Notes: generated from the letters alone by a model not told the origin. 40,167 nucleotides of DNA from JADHUC01 sp964617665 (GCA_964617665.1 CAZUAH010000068.1:1-40167); one strand, 5' to 3'; positions 25,353 through 34,128 are shown, counted from the first letter of the stretch. A program made the numbers and translations.

Positions 25353-25757
25353 GTGAGCACCACATCCGCCTCGATTGTAGTTCTGCTTAGTTCCCTTTGC
25401 CTGGACCCGGTTGAAGACGTTGCTATCGACCGAGTCGATCTGATTGAGCTGAACCACTTCTACGACGAACAAGGCAAGCATGTCTTCGACCAGATCATCT
25501 TCTATGACTGGTCTCCCCAATCCGGCCGCTACAACGTCCGCGCGTGGCGGCTGTTGAAGAATCCCGCCCAGATCCCTCAGCGCGACTGGCGCCGCCGCAA
25601 TTTCGTGGCAGTCTGGCACGATGGCATTGTTCTGCGGGAGGTCCACGCCGAAACCATCCGGGAATCCTGGACACAATACGATCCGGAGCTGGTCGAGCGC
25701 GCGTATCTGCCTAAAGAGCAACGGCGCGAGCTTCGCAAGCTGATCACCAGACGGTGA
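25353..25757 (+). CDS. Conserved-looking protein of unknown function
   Basis: A 134-residue product. GTG 25353 is the start, with an excellent AAGGAGG site 7 nt upstream. The first 16 residues are hydrophobic and could be a weak export signal. The body is rich in aromatic and charged residues (LIELNHFYDEQGKHVFDQII, FYDWSP, WRRRNFVAVWHDG) with alternating strand-like segments, followed by a helical C-terminus ending KLITRR. I recognise no named domain; the style matches small proteins often seen in Planctomycetes. The next gene, a small lipoprotein, lies 127 bp downstream. Confidence 0.7.
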   Translation: MSTTSASIVVLLSSLCLDPVEDVAIDRVDLIELNHFYDEQGKHVFDQIIFYDWSPQSGRYNVRAWRLLKNPAQIPQRDWRRRNFVAVWHDGIVLREVHAETIRESWTQYDPELVERAYLPKEQRRELRKLITRR

Positions 25758-25770
25758 ACGGGGAACTTCT

Positions 25771-25782
25771 CTCGATACAATC
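25771..25782 (+). promoter_or_regulatory. Possible -10 region of the small lipoprotein gene (CTCGATACAATC)
   Basis: The 12-mer CTCGATACAATC contains TACAAT (25776-25781), close to the sigma-70 -10 consensus, 103 bp before the lipoprotein start. The same 12-mer recurs at 36640-36651 upstream of another secreted protein gene. The -35 (GTGAAC, 16-bp spacer) is weak. Confidence 0.35.
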
Positions 25783-25884
25783 GCGACGATCGGCAAAGTC
25801 GCCCTAAAGTTCCTGTCTTTGGGATGCCGAAAACGGTAACAGCGATTCTGCTTCTGTTCGGAGATTCTGTTCCGCGAGGTCGCG

Positions 25885-26178
25885 ATGAGAGACTATCTGC
25901 TGGTTTATGTCGTTGCAGCTTTGTTAGCCGTGTCATCTGGATGTGCAATGTGCGTCAACCACGAGGACTGCACATATCCAGCCTACGGAGGCCGATGGCA
26001 ACGATCTGATCCGTGCTGCGGTCGCGTTGGATCATTGTTCGATCCTGCCGACGCACAAATCATCGAATCCGAGGTCCTGCCCGAGCAAGAAGCACTGCAA
26101 AAGGGCGAGGTGGACGATGGCATGGACCAGGTTGAAGGCAAACAAGACTCCGTCCTTGCTCCGAAGATCGTCCAATAG
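25885..26178 (+). CDS. Small predicted lipoprotein of unknown function
   Basis: A 97-residue product with an N-terminal hydrophobic segment and a lipobox-like VSSGC, placing the acylated cysteine at residue 20. The mature part begins CAMCVNHEDCTYPAYGGRW and contains four further cysteines (residues 23, 29, 44 and 45) that could form disulfides. A GRVGSLFDPA segment and an acidic Glu/Asp-rich tail follow. A GAGG site precedes ATG 25885. No family was recognised with certainty. It stands between another small unknown and the UxaA-family gene. Confidence 0.72.
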   Translation: MRDYLLVYVVAALLAVSSGCAMCVNHEDCTYPAYGGRWQRSDPCCGRVGSLFDPADAQIIESEVLPEQEALQKGEVDDGMDQVEGKQDSVLAPKIVQ

Positions 26179-26238
26179 TCTCGGCATGGAGACTCGGCTA
26201 GAATAGGTTGTTTGGGTCGATATCGACGGAGCCCGACC

Positions 26239-27789
26239 ATGCCCAAGCAACCCGTTGCTGATGTCATTCTTTTGCACCCTGACGACAACGTCTGCGTCGC
26301 TGCGCGCTATCTGGAGGGCGGGGCTGAGGTTTCAGTGGACAAACAATCAGTTGTCCTGCCTGGCGCTGTCAAACCCGGTCACAAAATTGCCGTTGCGTCC
26401 ATATCACAAGGCGGCCGAGTACTGAAATACGGACAGACGATCGGCGTCGCGACTGAGGACGTCCGTCTGGGCGACTGGGTCCATACACACAATTTGGTCA
26501 ACGATGATCTGGATCGAGACTTCGCTCCGGCAAGTGAGACGCCAGCTTCGCCCGATCCCATCTCTGGCCGAACCTTCCAGGGTTACCGCCGCGCGAGTGG
26601 CAAGGCAGGAACCCGCAACTATATCGCCGTGATATCAACGGTGAACTGCTCCGCTTCAGTTGCCAGGTATGTGGCGGCACGCTTCGATCCCTCGTCGTTG
26701 AACGACTATCCGAATGTCGATGGCGTCGTGGCGTTCACGCACGAGACGGGCTGCGGTATGCCCTACCAGAAGCAGAGCCACGATATGCTGAACCGCGTCA
26801 TGGGCGGCATCGCACGGCATCCCAACATCGGCGCGTACTTGTTGATCGGACTGGGCTGCGAACAGGGCACTGCCGACTATCTGATCGAGAGCCAGCGTTT
26901 AGTTCATATCGACGGCACCAAGCAGGTCGCCAACGCCCCTCTTGTTTTTTCAATGCAGGATCACGGTGGCACAGCGAAGACGGTGGACGCAGCCGTCGGC
27001 AAGATTCGCGAGTTGTTGCCGCAAGTGAACGACATAAGCCGCGAGGCAATTCCAGCCAGTGAACTGATCCTTGCAACCGAATGCGGTGGCTCTGACGGCA
27101 ACTCCGGGTTCACGGCCAACCCGGCTGTTGGCGTCGCTTGCGACACGGTAGTAGCCTGCGGAGGCACGGCGATCCTCTCCGAAACGCCGGAACTGTATGG
27201 TGCGGAGCACTTGCTGACCCGTCGAGCCGTGTCTAAAGAGGTGGCTGAGAAACTGCTGGACCGAATCGAATGGTGGAAGTGGTATGCATCGACGTTCGGC
27301 GCAGAACTCGACAACAATCCCTCGATAGGAAACAAAAAAGGCGGTCTGACCACAATTGCCGAAAAATCGCTGGGGGCTGTGGCCAAGGCCGGAGCGACAG
27401 CACTGGTAGACGTATACCAATACGCAGAACAGGTCACGGCCAAAGGGCTTGTGGTCATGGATACACCGGGATTCGACCCGCCGAGCGTCACAGGCATGGT
27501 TGCTGGAGGCGCCAACGTGGCCGTGTTCACAACGGGACGCGGTAGTTGCTACGGCTGCAAACCCACCCCGTCGATCAAAGTTGCTTCGAACACGATGATG
27601 TACGAGAAAATGATCGACGACATGGACATTGATGCCGGCGAGATCCTCTCGGGACGCTCGGTGGATGAGGTGGGTCGCGACATATTCGAAGAGATTCTGG
27701 CCGTGGCCAGCGGCAAGAAAACAAAGAGTGAGATTCAAGGAATCGGTGACGAAGAGTTCATTCCTTGGACGGTGGGCCCCGTACTGTAG
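26239..27789 (+). CDS. Altronate/galactarate dehydratase (UxaA) family protein
   Basis: UxaA-family enzymes dehydrate sugar acids such as altronate to 2-keto-3-deoxy acids. The 516-residue protein has an N-terminal SAF domain (about 1-95, VILLHPDDNVCVAARYLEGG) and a large C-terminal domain with GTRNYIAVISTVNCSASVAR, FTHETGCGMPY, the cysteine-containing LIGLGCEQ, ATECGGSDGNSGFTANPAVG, and GRGSCYGCKPTPSIKVASN near the end. ATG 26239 is preferred because GGAG lies 7 nt upstream. The preceding gap has TAGAAT near 26200, a possible -10. A KDG-kinase-like gene 1.5 kb upstream would fit the next step of the pathway; the exact sugar acid is unknown. Confidence 0.88.
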   Translation: MPKQPVADVILLHPDDNVCVAARYLEGGAEVSVDKQSVVLPGAVKPGHKIAVASISQGGRVLKYGQTIGVATEDVRLGDWVHTHNLVNDDLDRDFAPASETPASPDPISGRTFQGYRRASGKAGTRNYIAVISTVNCSASVARYVAARFDPSSLNDYPNVDGVVAFTHETGCGMPYQKQSHDMLNRVMGGIARHPNIGAYLLIGLGCEQGTADYLIESQRLVHIDGTKQVANAPLVFSMQDHGGTAKTVDAAVGKIRELLPQVNDISREAIPASELILATECGGSDGNSGFTANPAVGVACDTVVACGGTAILSETPELYGAEHLLTRRAVSKEVAEKLLDRIEWWKWYASTFGAELDNNPSIGNKKGGLTTIAEKSLGAVAKAGATALVDVYQYAEQVTAKGLVVMDTPGFDPPSVTGMVAGGANVAVFTTGRGSCYGCKPTPSIKVASNTMMYEKMIDDMDIDAGEILSGRSVDEVGRDIFEEILAVASGKKTKSEIQGIGDEEFIPWTVGPVL

Positions 27790-27809
27790 CCGAGATTGTC
27801 AGGCGTCGC

Positions 27810-28916
27810 ATGACCAAGCGTCTCCTTCTGATCATTCCGACTTTGGACCGTTGCGGCGCCGAGAAGCAATTAACGCTGCTGGCGACCGGCTTACCACGCG
27901 AGAAATACGATGTCCACGTCTGCGCCCTGACCCGCGGTGGTCCCCTGCTCAAATGCCTTGAGACGCACGACACGCCAGTCACGGTAATCGGCAAATCCTG
28001 GAAGGTCGATCCAGCTGCCTATCTGCGTCTCCGAAAACACATCCGCCGGATAGCCCCGGACATCGTACATACTTGGATCTTCGCTGCGAATGCTTACGGG
28101 CGACTCGCGGCGTTCGGGGCCGGCGTGAAACACGTGGTGGCTGGCGAACGCTGCGTCGATCGATGGAAACGAGGTTACGAATTCACAATCGACCGCTATT
28201 TGGCGCGGCGTACGGAACGGATCGTGACAAACAGCAGTGGCGTGCGCGAGTTCTATGCTGATCGTGGAATTCCAGCTGACAAATTCGTCGTCATTCCCAA
28301 TGGAATCAAGCCGTTCTCGCCACCGGAGCAAACGCCGCGAGAGGAGTTGCTGAAAGAGTTGGGCTTGCCTTCGAACGCTCGACTGATCGGTGCGATCAAT
28401 CGTTTGTGGCCTCAGAAACGCATCAAAGATCTGATTTGGGCCGCAGATCTTCTGAAGAACGTCCGTGATGACTCACATCTGTTGATCATCGGCGATGGCC
28501 CCCAACGATGGAGACTGGAGCGATACCGGGATCAGGTCGAAATCGCCGATCGTGTCCATTTTCTGGGCGAGCGCAACGACGTGCCACGACTGTTGGCGCA
28601 CTTCGATTGTCTGTGGCTGGGCAGCGGCTACGAGGGCCAGTCGAACGCGATCATGGAAGCCATGTCAGCCGGCATCCCGGTGGTGGCAACTGACATACCG
28701 GGAAATCGCGATCTCGTTGTTCACGAGCAAACGGGTTATCTTGTACCGGTCGGGGATCGCGCCGGGTTCGGCCGATGGACCAACGTTTTGTTGGAAGACA
28801 GCGAAAAGGCACGTGAATTTGGTGAAGCTGGCAGAAAGCGTATGTTGGACGAGTTCTCGGTGGAGAAGATGATCGAACGCCACATCGATCTGTACGACGA
28901 CATCACCGCAGTCTAG
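27810..28916 (+). CDS. Glycosyltransferase, GT4 type
   Basis: A 368-residue GT-B fold enzyme. The N-terminal acceptor half starts RLLLIIPTLDRCGAEKQL, the classic opening of GT4 transferases. The C-terminal donor half has INRLWPQKRIKDLI, LLIIGDGPQR, VHFLGERNDVPRLL and the nucleotide-sugar E-x7-E-like motif SGYEGQSNAIMEAMSAGIPV. It probably adds a sugar to a polysaccharide, lipid or other envelope glycan. It starts 20 bp after the UxaA-family gene. Its stop shares the palindrome CTAG with the stop of the convergent YchF-like gene, leaving no terminator space. Confidence 0.9.
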   Translation: MTKRLLLIIPTLDRCGAEKQLTLLATGLPREKYDVHVCALTRGGPLLKCLETHDTPVTVIGKSWKVDPAAYLRLRKHIRRIAPDIVHTWIFAANAYGRLAAFGAGVKHVVAGERCVDRWKRGYEFTIDRYLARRTERIVTNSSGVREFYADRGIPADKFVVIPNGIKPFSPPEQTPREELLKELGLPSNARLIGAINRLWPQKRIKDLIWAADLLKNVRDDSHLLIIGDGPQRWRLERYRDQVEIADRVHFLGERNDVPRLLAHFDCLWLGSGYEGQSNAIMEAMSAGIPVVATDIPGNRDLVVHEQTGYLVPVGDRAGFGRWTNVLLEDSEKAREFGEAGRKRMLDEFSVEKMIERHIDLYDDITAV

Positions 28917-29938
28917 TTGTGATGAATCAGGAGGATCTCACCCTCCTGCACGACATACTCTTTGTGCTCTTTTCGCATCAGGTTGTTGGCCTTGACTTCT
29001 CGTTCGCTGCCCAGTCTCAGCAAGTCTTCACATGTCATCACTTCGGCGCGAATGAACCCGCGAGCCAGATCGGTGTGAATGCAGCCTGCCGCCTCCTGGG
29101 CTGTCGCGCCTTTGCTGACCATCCAAGCGTGGACTTCCTTTGGACCGCCGGTGAAGAAAAGCATCTGCCCCGATACATCCATGATGCGTCGCAAGAGACC
29201 GTCGCGGTCGTATACACTTACCTCCATCTCGCGACAGAACTCATCGCACTCATCCTTCGCCATCCGTGACAATTCCAGTTGCAGGTCCAGCGAAACCGTT
29301 ACTACCTGGGTCCCCGCCCGCATTTGCTCCTGAAACCGTTCTGGTTCTGTGTCATCGTCCGCAGTGTTCACGATTACCAGTCGCGGCTTCTCGCTTAACA
29401 GTTGAAACGAACGAATCGCCTTGGATTGCTCCGGCGAGAGGTCCAATTCATGCAGCGACTTCCCGGATTCCATCACCGCCAGTAGTGGCTCGAGCGTCTC
29501 CAACTCCTTCTGCATTTCGTCGCGACCAGGCCGAGGCTTCCTTATCTGTTCCCGCAATCGTTCGATTCGCCCAGAGATAATCTCCAGATCCGCGATCAAC
29601 AAGTCCTCGTCGAAGTTCTTCACGTCGTCTCGGGGATCCGAACCGTCGTACGAGGCCGCAACAATGACCAGGCACCCGGCCTCGCGAATCATCGCCAACT
29701 TGGCCGCACTGCCTTCGTGGGTGCGGCTCAGCCCCGGAGTATCGGTAAGCTCCAAAGCGGCCTGCGTGACCTTCTTCGGCTTGTAGATCTGACTCAAATC
29801 ATCCATCCGCGAATCGGGCACAACGGCCATTGCCATCTGCGTCAGGTGCGATTGCGCCGGATCGGACTGCACGCCGGTAAGCCACTCGAAAAGTGTGCTC
29901 TTGCCCGATCCTTGGTAGCCGACAATACCTATCTTCAT
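28913..29938 (-). CDS. YchF/OLA1-like P-loop NTPase with TGS domain
   Basis: A 341-residue TRAFAC-class NTPase. The P-loop GYQGSGKST is at residues 7-15 and the Walker B/G3 region is TDTPGLSRTHEGSA. The C-terminal TGS domain matches YchF: FFTGGPKEVHAWMVSKGATA, CIHTDLARGFIRAEVMT, and YVVQEGEILL. The base-recognition motif, NxxE in standard YchF (which prefers ATP), reads VNTADDD here, and the protein is a little shorter than YchF (about 363), so it may be a divergent paralogue. A GAGGAG site precedes ATG 29938. Roles linked to ribosomes or stress are known for the family. Confidence 0.85.
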   Translation of the reverse strand: MKIGIVGYQGSGKSTLFEWLTGVQSDPAQSHLTQMAMAVVPDSRMDDLSQIYKPKKVTQAALELTDTPGLSRTHEGSAAKLAMIREAGCLVIVAASYDGSDPRDDVKNFDEDLLIADLEIISGRIERLREQIRKPRPGRDEMQKELETLEPLLAVMESGKSLHELDLSPEQSKAIRSFQLLSEKPRLVIVNTADDDTEPERFQEQMRAGTQVVTVSLDLQLELSRMAKDECDEFCREMEVSVYDRDGLLRRIMDVSGQMLFFTGGPKEVHAWMVSKGATAQEAAGCIHTDLARGFIRAEVMTCEDLLRLGSEREVKANNLMRKEHKEYVVQEGEILLIHHN

Positions 29939-30240
29939 GCTCTCTCCTCAAATGCCGAAACGCAACGAGGCGGAATCGTAGTACCACCATGTGCCCTCTT
30001 GGGTGGGCGCCATAATTGGCCCCTGTGCGCTGTGCCGCCTCTTCGTAGGCACCATACCCAAAGCGAGGTCTGACCCAAAGGGGCCATATAGAAAAGGAAA
30101 ACCTATGTGGCGATCCTTGGGTATGACCTTGCAGCGGCCAGTCATTGTGAGGACAATGATTCGATCTTGCCGCACAGACCCACCCGGTCGCGGTCTCTGA
30201 TCGCAGTCGCAGACACGCTCCCCTTAACTGGAGGTCCATC
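29939..30240. other. Divergent intergenic region with several inverted repeats
   Basis: 302 bp without a convincing gene. Three perfect inverted repeats are present: TGGCCCCT/AGGGGCCA (30017-30024, 30079-30086), CATACCCAA/TTGGGTATG (30053-30061, 30117-30125) and TCATTGT/ACAATGA with a 4-nt loop (about 30143-30160). The first two are interleaved, which would allow alternative folds. Confidence 0.5.
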
Positions 30241-31488
30241 GTGATTCAGACGTCCCAACACCACCGGCCCATCTTCCTATGCCAATCGCCGATCGCCACA
30301 AGAGCGGGATTTCCGCTTTGTGTGATGCTAGTTTTGGTCGGGACCATCGCGCTGCTAGCCACAGGCACCAACTTGGCCCTTGCCGATACTTGGTCGGATA
30401 GCTCGGGGCAGTTCAAAGTCGAAGCTCAATTTCTTGGGCTGAAGGCCAACAAGGTGTATCTGAAGAAGGACAATGGCGTCGTTATCGCAGTTCCCCTTGA
30501 TCGCTTGAGCCCCGAGAGTCAGCAACAGGCCCGACAGTTGGCCGCGCCGGCAGCGGCAGCGGCGGATACAGCAGACGGTGCCATCCGCAACTTCATGATG
30601 AGCGTGGAGCAAGGAAACCTGCGGGTTGCGTGGGACGCTCTTCCGCCCAGCTACCAATCGGACGTCAACGACGTGGTGCACACATTTGCCGAGAACATGG
30701 ACACCCAAGTGTGGACTGCAGGCACCGGAATCCTGAAGACGGCTGTTCGGATACTTAAGGAGAAGAAACAGTTCATCCTGGCACATCCCGCTGTGCAGCA
30801 GGTGCCTGTCGACGCCGACACCATCTCAAAAAACTGGGATCCGGTAGTTGACCTTCTTGACACGATTGTGAACAGCGAACTCACGGACCTGGAGAAACTC
30901 AAGACACTTGACGTCGGAGTATTCTTGTCCGAAACGGGCAAAACGATCGTGGACAAGATGATGGCAGTCGCATCGGCCTTAGAGGACCAGGAGTTCTCCG
31001 TGACCGACTTTCCCGGTGTGGAGGTCGATGCTGCTGGCCTTGCCGGTCTGCAGAGCGCCAAGATCTCTTTGTTAAACTCTGATGGCGATGCTGCAACAGT
31101 GCGTATCGAGAAAGAGGACGGTGAAGTCGAGGACGTCCAGATGGTTCGCGTGGAAGGCAAGTGGCTACCCAAGGAAATGGTCGACGAGTGGGCCACCGGA
31201 ATTGCGGAAGCCAAGACAGCCTTGTCCACGGAAATGGGCGCACAACTGAGGGAAAAGAAGCAGGAGGTACTGGCCCCAATGACGATGGTCAGTATGGTCC
31301 TAAACGGGATACTCGCGACCAAGACGCAGGACGAATTCAATCAGGCGATCGACAACATCATGAAGATGGTCAACCCGGGTGGAGGTCCAGGCGGTGGTGG
31401 CGCCGATCCGTTTGGCGGCGGTGGCGGTGCCGATCCCTTTGGTGGAGGCGGCGCAGACGAGGCACCCGCAGATCCGTTCGGGAGCTAG
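30241..31488 (+). CDS. Secreted SHD1-domain protein with Gly-rich DPF-repeat tail
   Basis: A 415-residue product from GTG 30241, which has GGAGG 6 nt upstream. A long signal peptide (hydrophobic core around residues 24-40) is followed by an SHD1-like domain at about 45-95 (DTWSDSSGQFKVEAQF, NKVYLKKDNG, PLDRLSPESQQQARQL). This small domain is known from the yeast endocytic adaptor Sla1, where it binds NPFxD peptides, and is common in secreted Planctomycete proteins. The middle (about 105-370) is a helical region of unknown function. The tail is Gly-rich with three ADPFG units (near residues 386, 396 and 410). Function is unknown. Confidence 0.82.
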   Translation: MIQTSQHHRPIFLCQSPIATRAGFPLCVMLVLVGTIALLATGTNLALADTWSDSSGQFKVEAQFLGLKANKVYLKKDNGVVIAVPLDRLSPESQQQARQLAAPAAAAADTADGAIRNFMMSVEQGNLRVAWDALPPSYQSDVNDVVHTFAENMDTQVWTAGTGILKTAVRILKEKKQFILAHPAVQQVPVDADTISKNWDPVVDLLDTIVNSELTDLEKLKTLDVGVFLSETGKTIVDKMMAVASALEDQEFSVTDFPGVEVDAAGLAGLQSAKISLLNSDGDAATVRIEKEDGEVEDVQMVRVEGKWLPKEMVDEWATGIAEAKTALSTEMGAQLREKKQEVLAPMTMVSMVLNGILATKTQDEFNQAIDNIMKMVNPGGGPGGGGADPFGGGGGADPFGGGGADEAPADPFGS

Positions 31489-31512
31489 ATCATCACGACG
31501 AACGAATCCCAC

Positions 31513-31947
31513 GTGCCACCGGAACTGGATGAGTTTCCCACTTTTGTGACTCTGCCCGTTCAATGGGGCGACCAGGACGCCTTTGGGCACGTCAACAACG
31601 CTGTGCCCTTGCGCTGGTTCGAGACGTCGCGAATTGCTTACCTGGAACAATGCGGACTGGGCCACATGATGTCCGGCACCGGCTTGGGCCCCATTGTCGC
31701 GTCGATAACGTGCAATTACCGGCGCCAGATCATGTATCCCGACAGCGTATACGTGGGAACGAAACTCGCCAGCCTGCGTCGCAGCAGCATGACTCTCGGA
31801 CACGCTGTCTACACGCAATCACAGAGGGAATTGGCAACCAAGGGCGAGACGGTAGTCGTGTTTTTCGACTACGACGCTAATCGACCCCGCCGCGTACCGG
31901 ACGAGGTGCGAGAGAAGATAGAGGCGTTTGGCAGCGATTCAACCTAA
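31513..31947 (+). CDS. Acyl-CoA thioesterase, 4HBT/YbgC-type hotdog protein
   Basis: A 144-residue single hotdog domain with the signature VQWGDQDAFGHVNNAVPLRW; Asp22 matches the catalytic aspartate of 4-hydroxybenzoyl-CoA thioesterases. Such enzymes release acids from CoA or ACP thioesters; the natural substrate cannot be read here. GTG 31513 is the only start before the conserved segment in this frame. It follows the SHD1 gene by 24 bp. Its TAA overlaps the stop of the convergent dnaB gene over 31944-31947. Confidence 0.88.
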   Translation: MPPELDEFPTFVTLPVQWGDQDAFGHVNNAVPLRWFETSRIAYLEQCGLGHMMSGTGLGPIVASITCNYRRQIMYPDSVYVGTKLASLRRSSMTLGHAVYTQSQRELATKGETVVVFFDYDANRPRRVPDEVREKIEAFGSDST

Positions 31948-33377
31948 TCCAGCGAATCGTCCGCGTACGCGACCTCGCGGTTGTGCTCGTCAAACTCTCG
32001 GTAACGCTCGGGGGCCAGATTCTGGAACCGCGTGAATTCCTTCTCCCAATGCACTTCCACGGTTCCTACTGGACCGTTTCGCTGCTTAGCGATGATGATC
32101 TCAGCCTCGCCTTCGTATTGGTCCTTTTCGTCGCCGTGGTGATAGTATTCCTCACGGTGTACGAACATCACCACGTCCGCATCCTGCTCGATGGCACCCG
32201 ATTCTCGAAGATGGCTCAGCCGTGGTCGGGGAACTTTGCTATCTTCCGCTTGGCGGTTCAACTGAGCCACACACAGAATGGGCACGTTGGCTTCGCGAGC
32301 CAAGCCCTTCAGGCGACGTGTCATCCGGGCAACCTGCTCCTGGCGGGACGATTCCTGGCGACCGCGTCCGACACTGTCCGGTTCAATCAACTGCAGGTAG
32401 TCGATCACAATCAACCCAAGACTGCCGTGTCGGCGACGGATGCGCCGCGCCGCAGCAGCAATCTCGCTGACGGTACGCGACGGCGAATCGTCCACGAACA
32501 ACGGTGCGCGGCTCAACTCTCCAGCTTTCTCCACAAGGCGTTGGCGATCAGCGTGCGAGATCGTACCGTTCCGCAATCTGTGTCCATTGACTTTTGCTAT
32601 CGAGCAAAGTACTCGGTCGGCCAGTTCGATAGCCGACATTTCCAGGCTGACGAACAGCACAGGCTGGGTCAACTCCATAGCAACATACTCGGCGATATTC
32701 ATTGCCAGTGCCGTCTTGCCCATACTCGGACGCGCCGCCAATATGACGAGTTCCGAGCCGTGCAAACCTCCGGTCAACTTATCCAGGTCGGTGAAGCCCG
32801 TTTCCACTCCACCAGCCATGTGCTCGCCCTTCATACGAGCATCAATGCGATCCATCGCTGCGTGCAGAATCTCGCGTATATCCGAGACTGAGTTGCTGCC
32901 ACGGCTGTCCAGGATTGAGAAGATCTTCTGCTCTGCGTCACTCAGCAGTTCCTTCGGCTCGCCTTCTGCTTCATAGGCGTTTCGAAGGATCTCCGTGCTT
33001 GCGTTGATCAACGACCGCAGTGTCGCCTTCTCGCGCACAATGCGGGCATAATAGCGAGCATGCGCGGCGTTGGGCACGGACTGACTCACTTTGTACAAGT
33101 ACGCCGCGCCCCCGACCGCCTCGAAGTCGCCCGCGGTTTTCAAGCGGTCTACCAGCAGCGTGACGTCGATTTTCTTGCCCGTATCGTGCATCTCCTGCAT
33201 CTGCAGGAACAGCCGTTGATTGGCGTCGTCGTAGAAATCCTCCGGACGCAGGATCATCGCAACGTCGTCGCAAACGTCGGGCATCAGCAGAATGCTGCCC
33301 AGCACGCCCACTTCGGCGTCCATATCAAATGGGGGCTGTCGATCTAGAATTCCTGATGAGACTTCGCGATTGGCCAT
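31944..33377 (-). CDS. dnaB: Replicative DNA helicase
   Basis: A hexameric RecA-fold helicase that unwinds DNA at the fork. The 477-residue product has the N-terminal primase-interacting domain (about 15-120, PFDMDAEVGVLGSILLMPDV), the linker, and the ATPase domain. Walker A (ARPSMGKTA) is at 215-223, Walker B in LIVIDYLQLI, and the C-terminal signature RESGAIEQDADVVMFVHR is present. No intein interrupts it. ATG 33377 has GGAGGAG upstream. It ends the rplY-pth-rpsF-ssb-rplI-dnaB cluster, a frequent bacterial arrangement. Confidence 0.96.
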   Translation of the reverse strand: MANREVSSGILDRQPPFDMDAEVGVLGSILLMPDVCDDVAMILRPEDFYDDANQRLFLQMQEMHDTGKKIDVTLLVDRLKTAGDFEAVGGAAYLYKVSQSVPNAAHARYYARIVREKATLRSLINASTEILRNAYEAEGEPKELLSDAEQKIFSILDSRGSNSVSDIREILHAAMDRIDARMKGEHMAGGVETGFTDLDKLTGGLHGSELVILAARPSMGKTALAMNIAEYVAMELTQPVLFVSLEMSAIELADRVLCSIAKVNGHRLRNGTISHADRQRLVEKAGELSRAPLFVDDSPSRTVSEIAAAARRIRRRHGSLGLIVIDYLQLIEPDSVGRGRQESSRQEQVARMTRRLKGLAREANVPILCVAQLNRQAEDSKVPRPRLSHLRESGAIEQDADVVMFVHREEYYHHGDEKDQYEGEAEIIIAKQRNGPVGTVEVHWEKEFTRFQNLAPERYREFDEHNREVAYADDSLD

Positions 33378-33532
33378 CGACTTCTCCTCCGTGACGGTAG
33401 TGGATTTTACCGCGCCGTGGGAAACGGAGTAAGTAGCCGTGCCAAAGGAAACCTATCTAGCGAAACGACAGCCAGCCGTTTTGGCAACAGAATGAGGTCC
33501 GATTCTCCAAGCGAATCCGCTTACTGTGCCGG

Positions 33533-34105
33533 CTACTCCTTCGCCTGCTCGTCACCGGCGTCTTTCTTGATTTCGGCCTCGTCGGTGGCTGTGGGTACCA
33601 CCCAGACTTTCAGGTCTGCCTTGACGTCGCGGTGGAGATAGACCTTGACCGTGTAGAGTCCCAACTCCTTCAACGGCCCTTCGAGCCGGATCTGATCGGC
33701 GGTCAGGTTGAAATCGTTCTGCTTCAGTCCGGCAACGATCTCCGGGGCGCCAACACTGCCGTACAAATGTCCCTCGTCGGTAGCATTTGCTTCGATGGTC
33801 ACGCTCTGCTTCGCCAGCGAATCAGCCAGTTTCTTCAAGTCCGCCAGTCGGGCCTGCTCGATTTCCAGCAGTTTGGCCCTGTGCGTGTCAACCATTCGCT
33901 TATGATGTGCCGATGCCAGGGTTGCCAAGCCTTGCGGAAGCAGATAGTTGTTCGCGTAACCTGCCTTGACCTCGACAACATCGCCTTGTGTACCCAGGTT
34001 GTCGACGGATTGGATCAGAAGCAACTGGACTCCGCCATTCGGCCCCTTTGGCAGGCGTTTGAATTTGCCGCGACGTGATTTCTTAGCTGTTTGCGTTTTC
34101 GCCAT
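33533..34105 (-). CDS. rplI: 50S ribosomal protein L9
   Basis: The 190-residue product carries the L9 signature LGTQGDVVEVKAGYANNYLL. L9 usually begins at that beta-strand; here about 26 extra basic residues (KTQTAKKSRRGKFKRLPKG) precede it, so the protein is longer than the usual ~150. The helical connector and C-terminal RNA-binding domain follow, then an acidic/Lys tail. ATG 34105 has GAGGA upstream; longer in-frame forms overlap ssb and are not supported. It lies between ssb and dnaB. Confidence 0.94.
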   Translation of the reverse strand: MAKTQTAKKSRRGKFKRLPKGPNGGVQLLLIQSVDNLGTQGDVVEVKAGYANNYLLPQGLATLASAHHKRMVDTHRAKLLEIEQARLADLKKLADSLAKQSVTIEANATDEGHLYGSVGAPEIVAGLKQNDFNLTADQIRLEGPLKELGLYTVKVYLHRDVKADLKVWVVPTATDEAEIKKDAGDEQAKE

Positions 34106-34128
34106 TATTGTCCTCAGATCGTGTCTTG

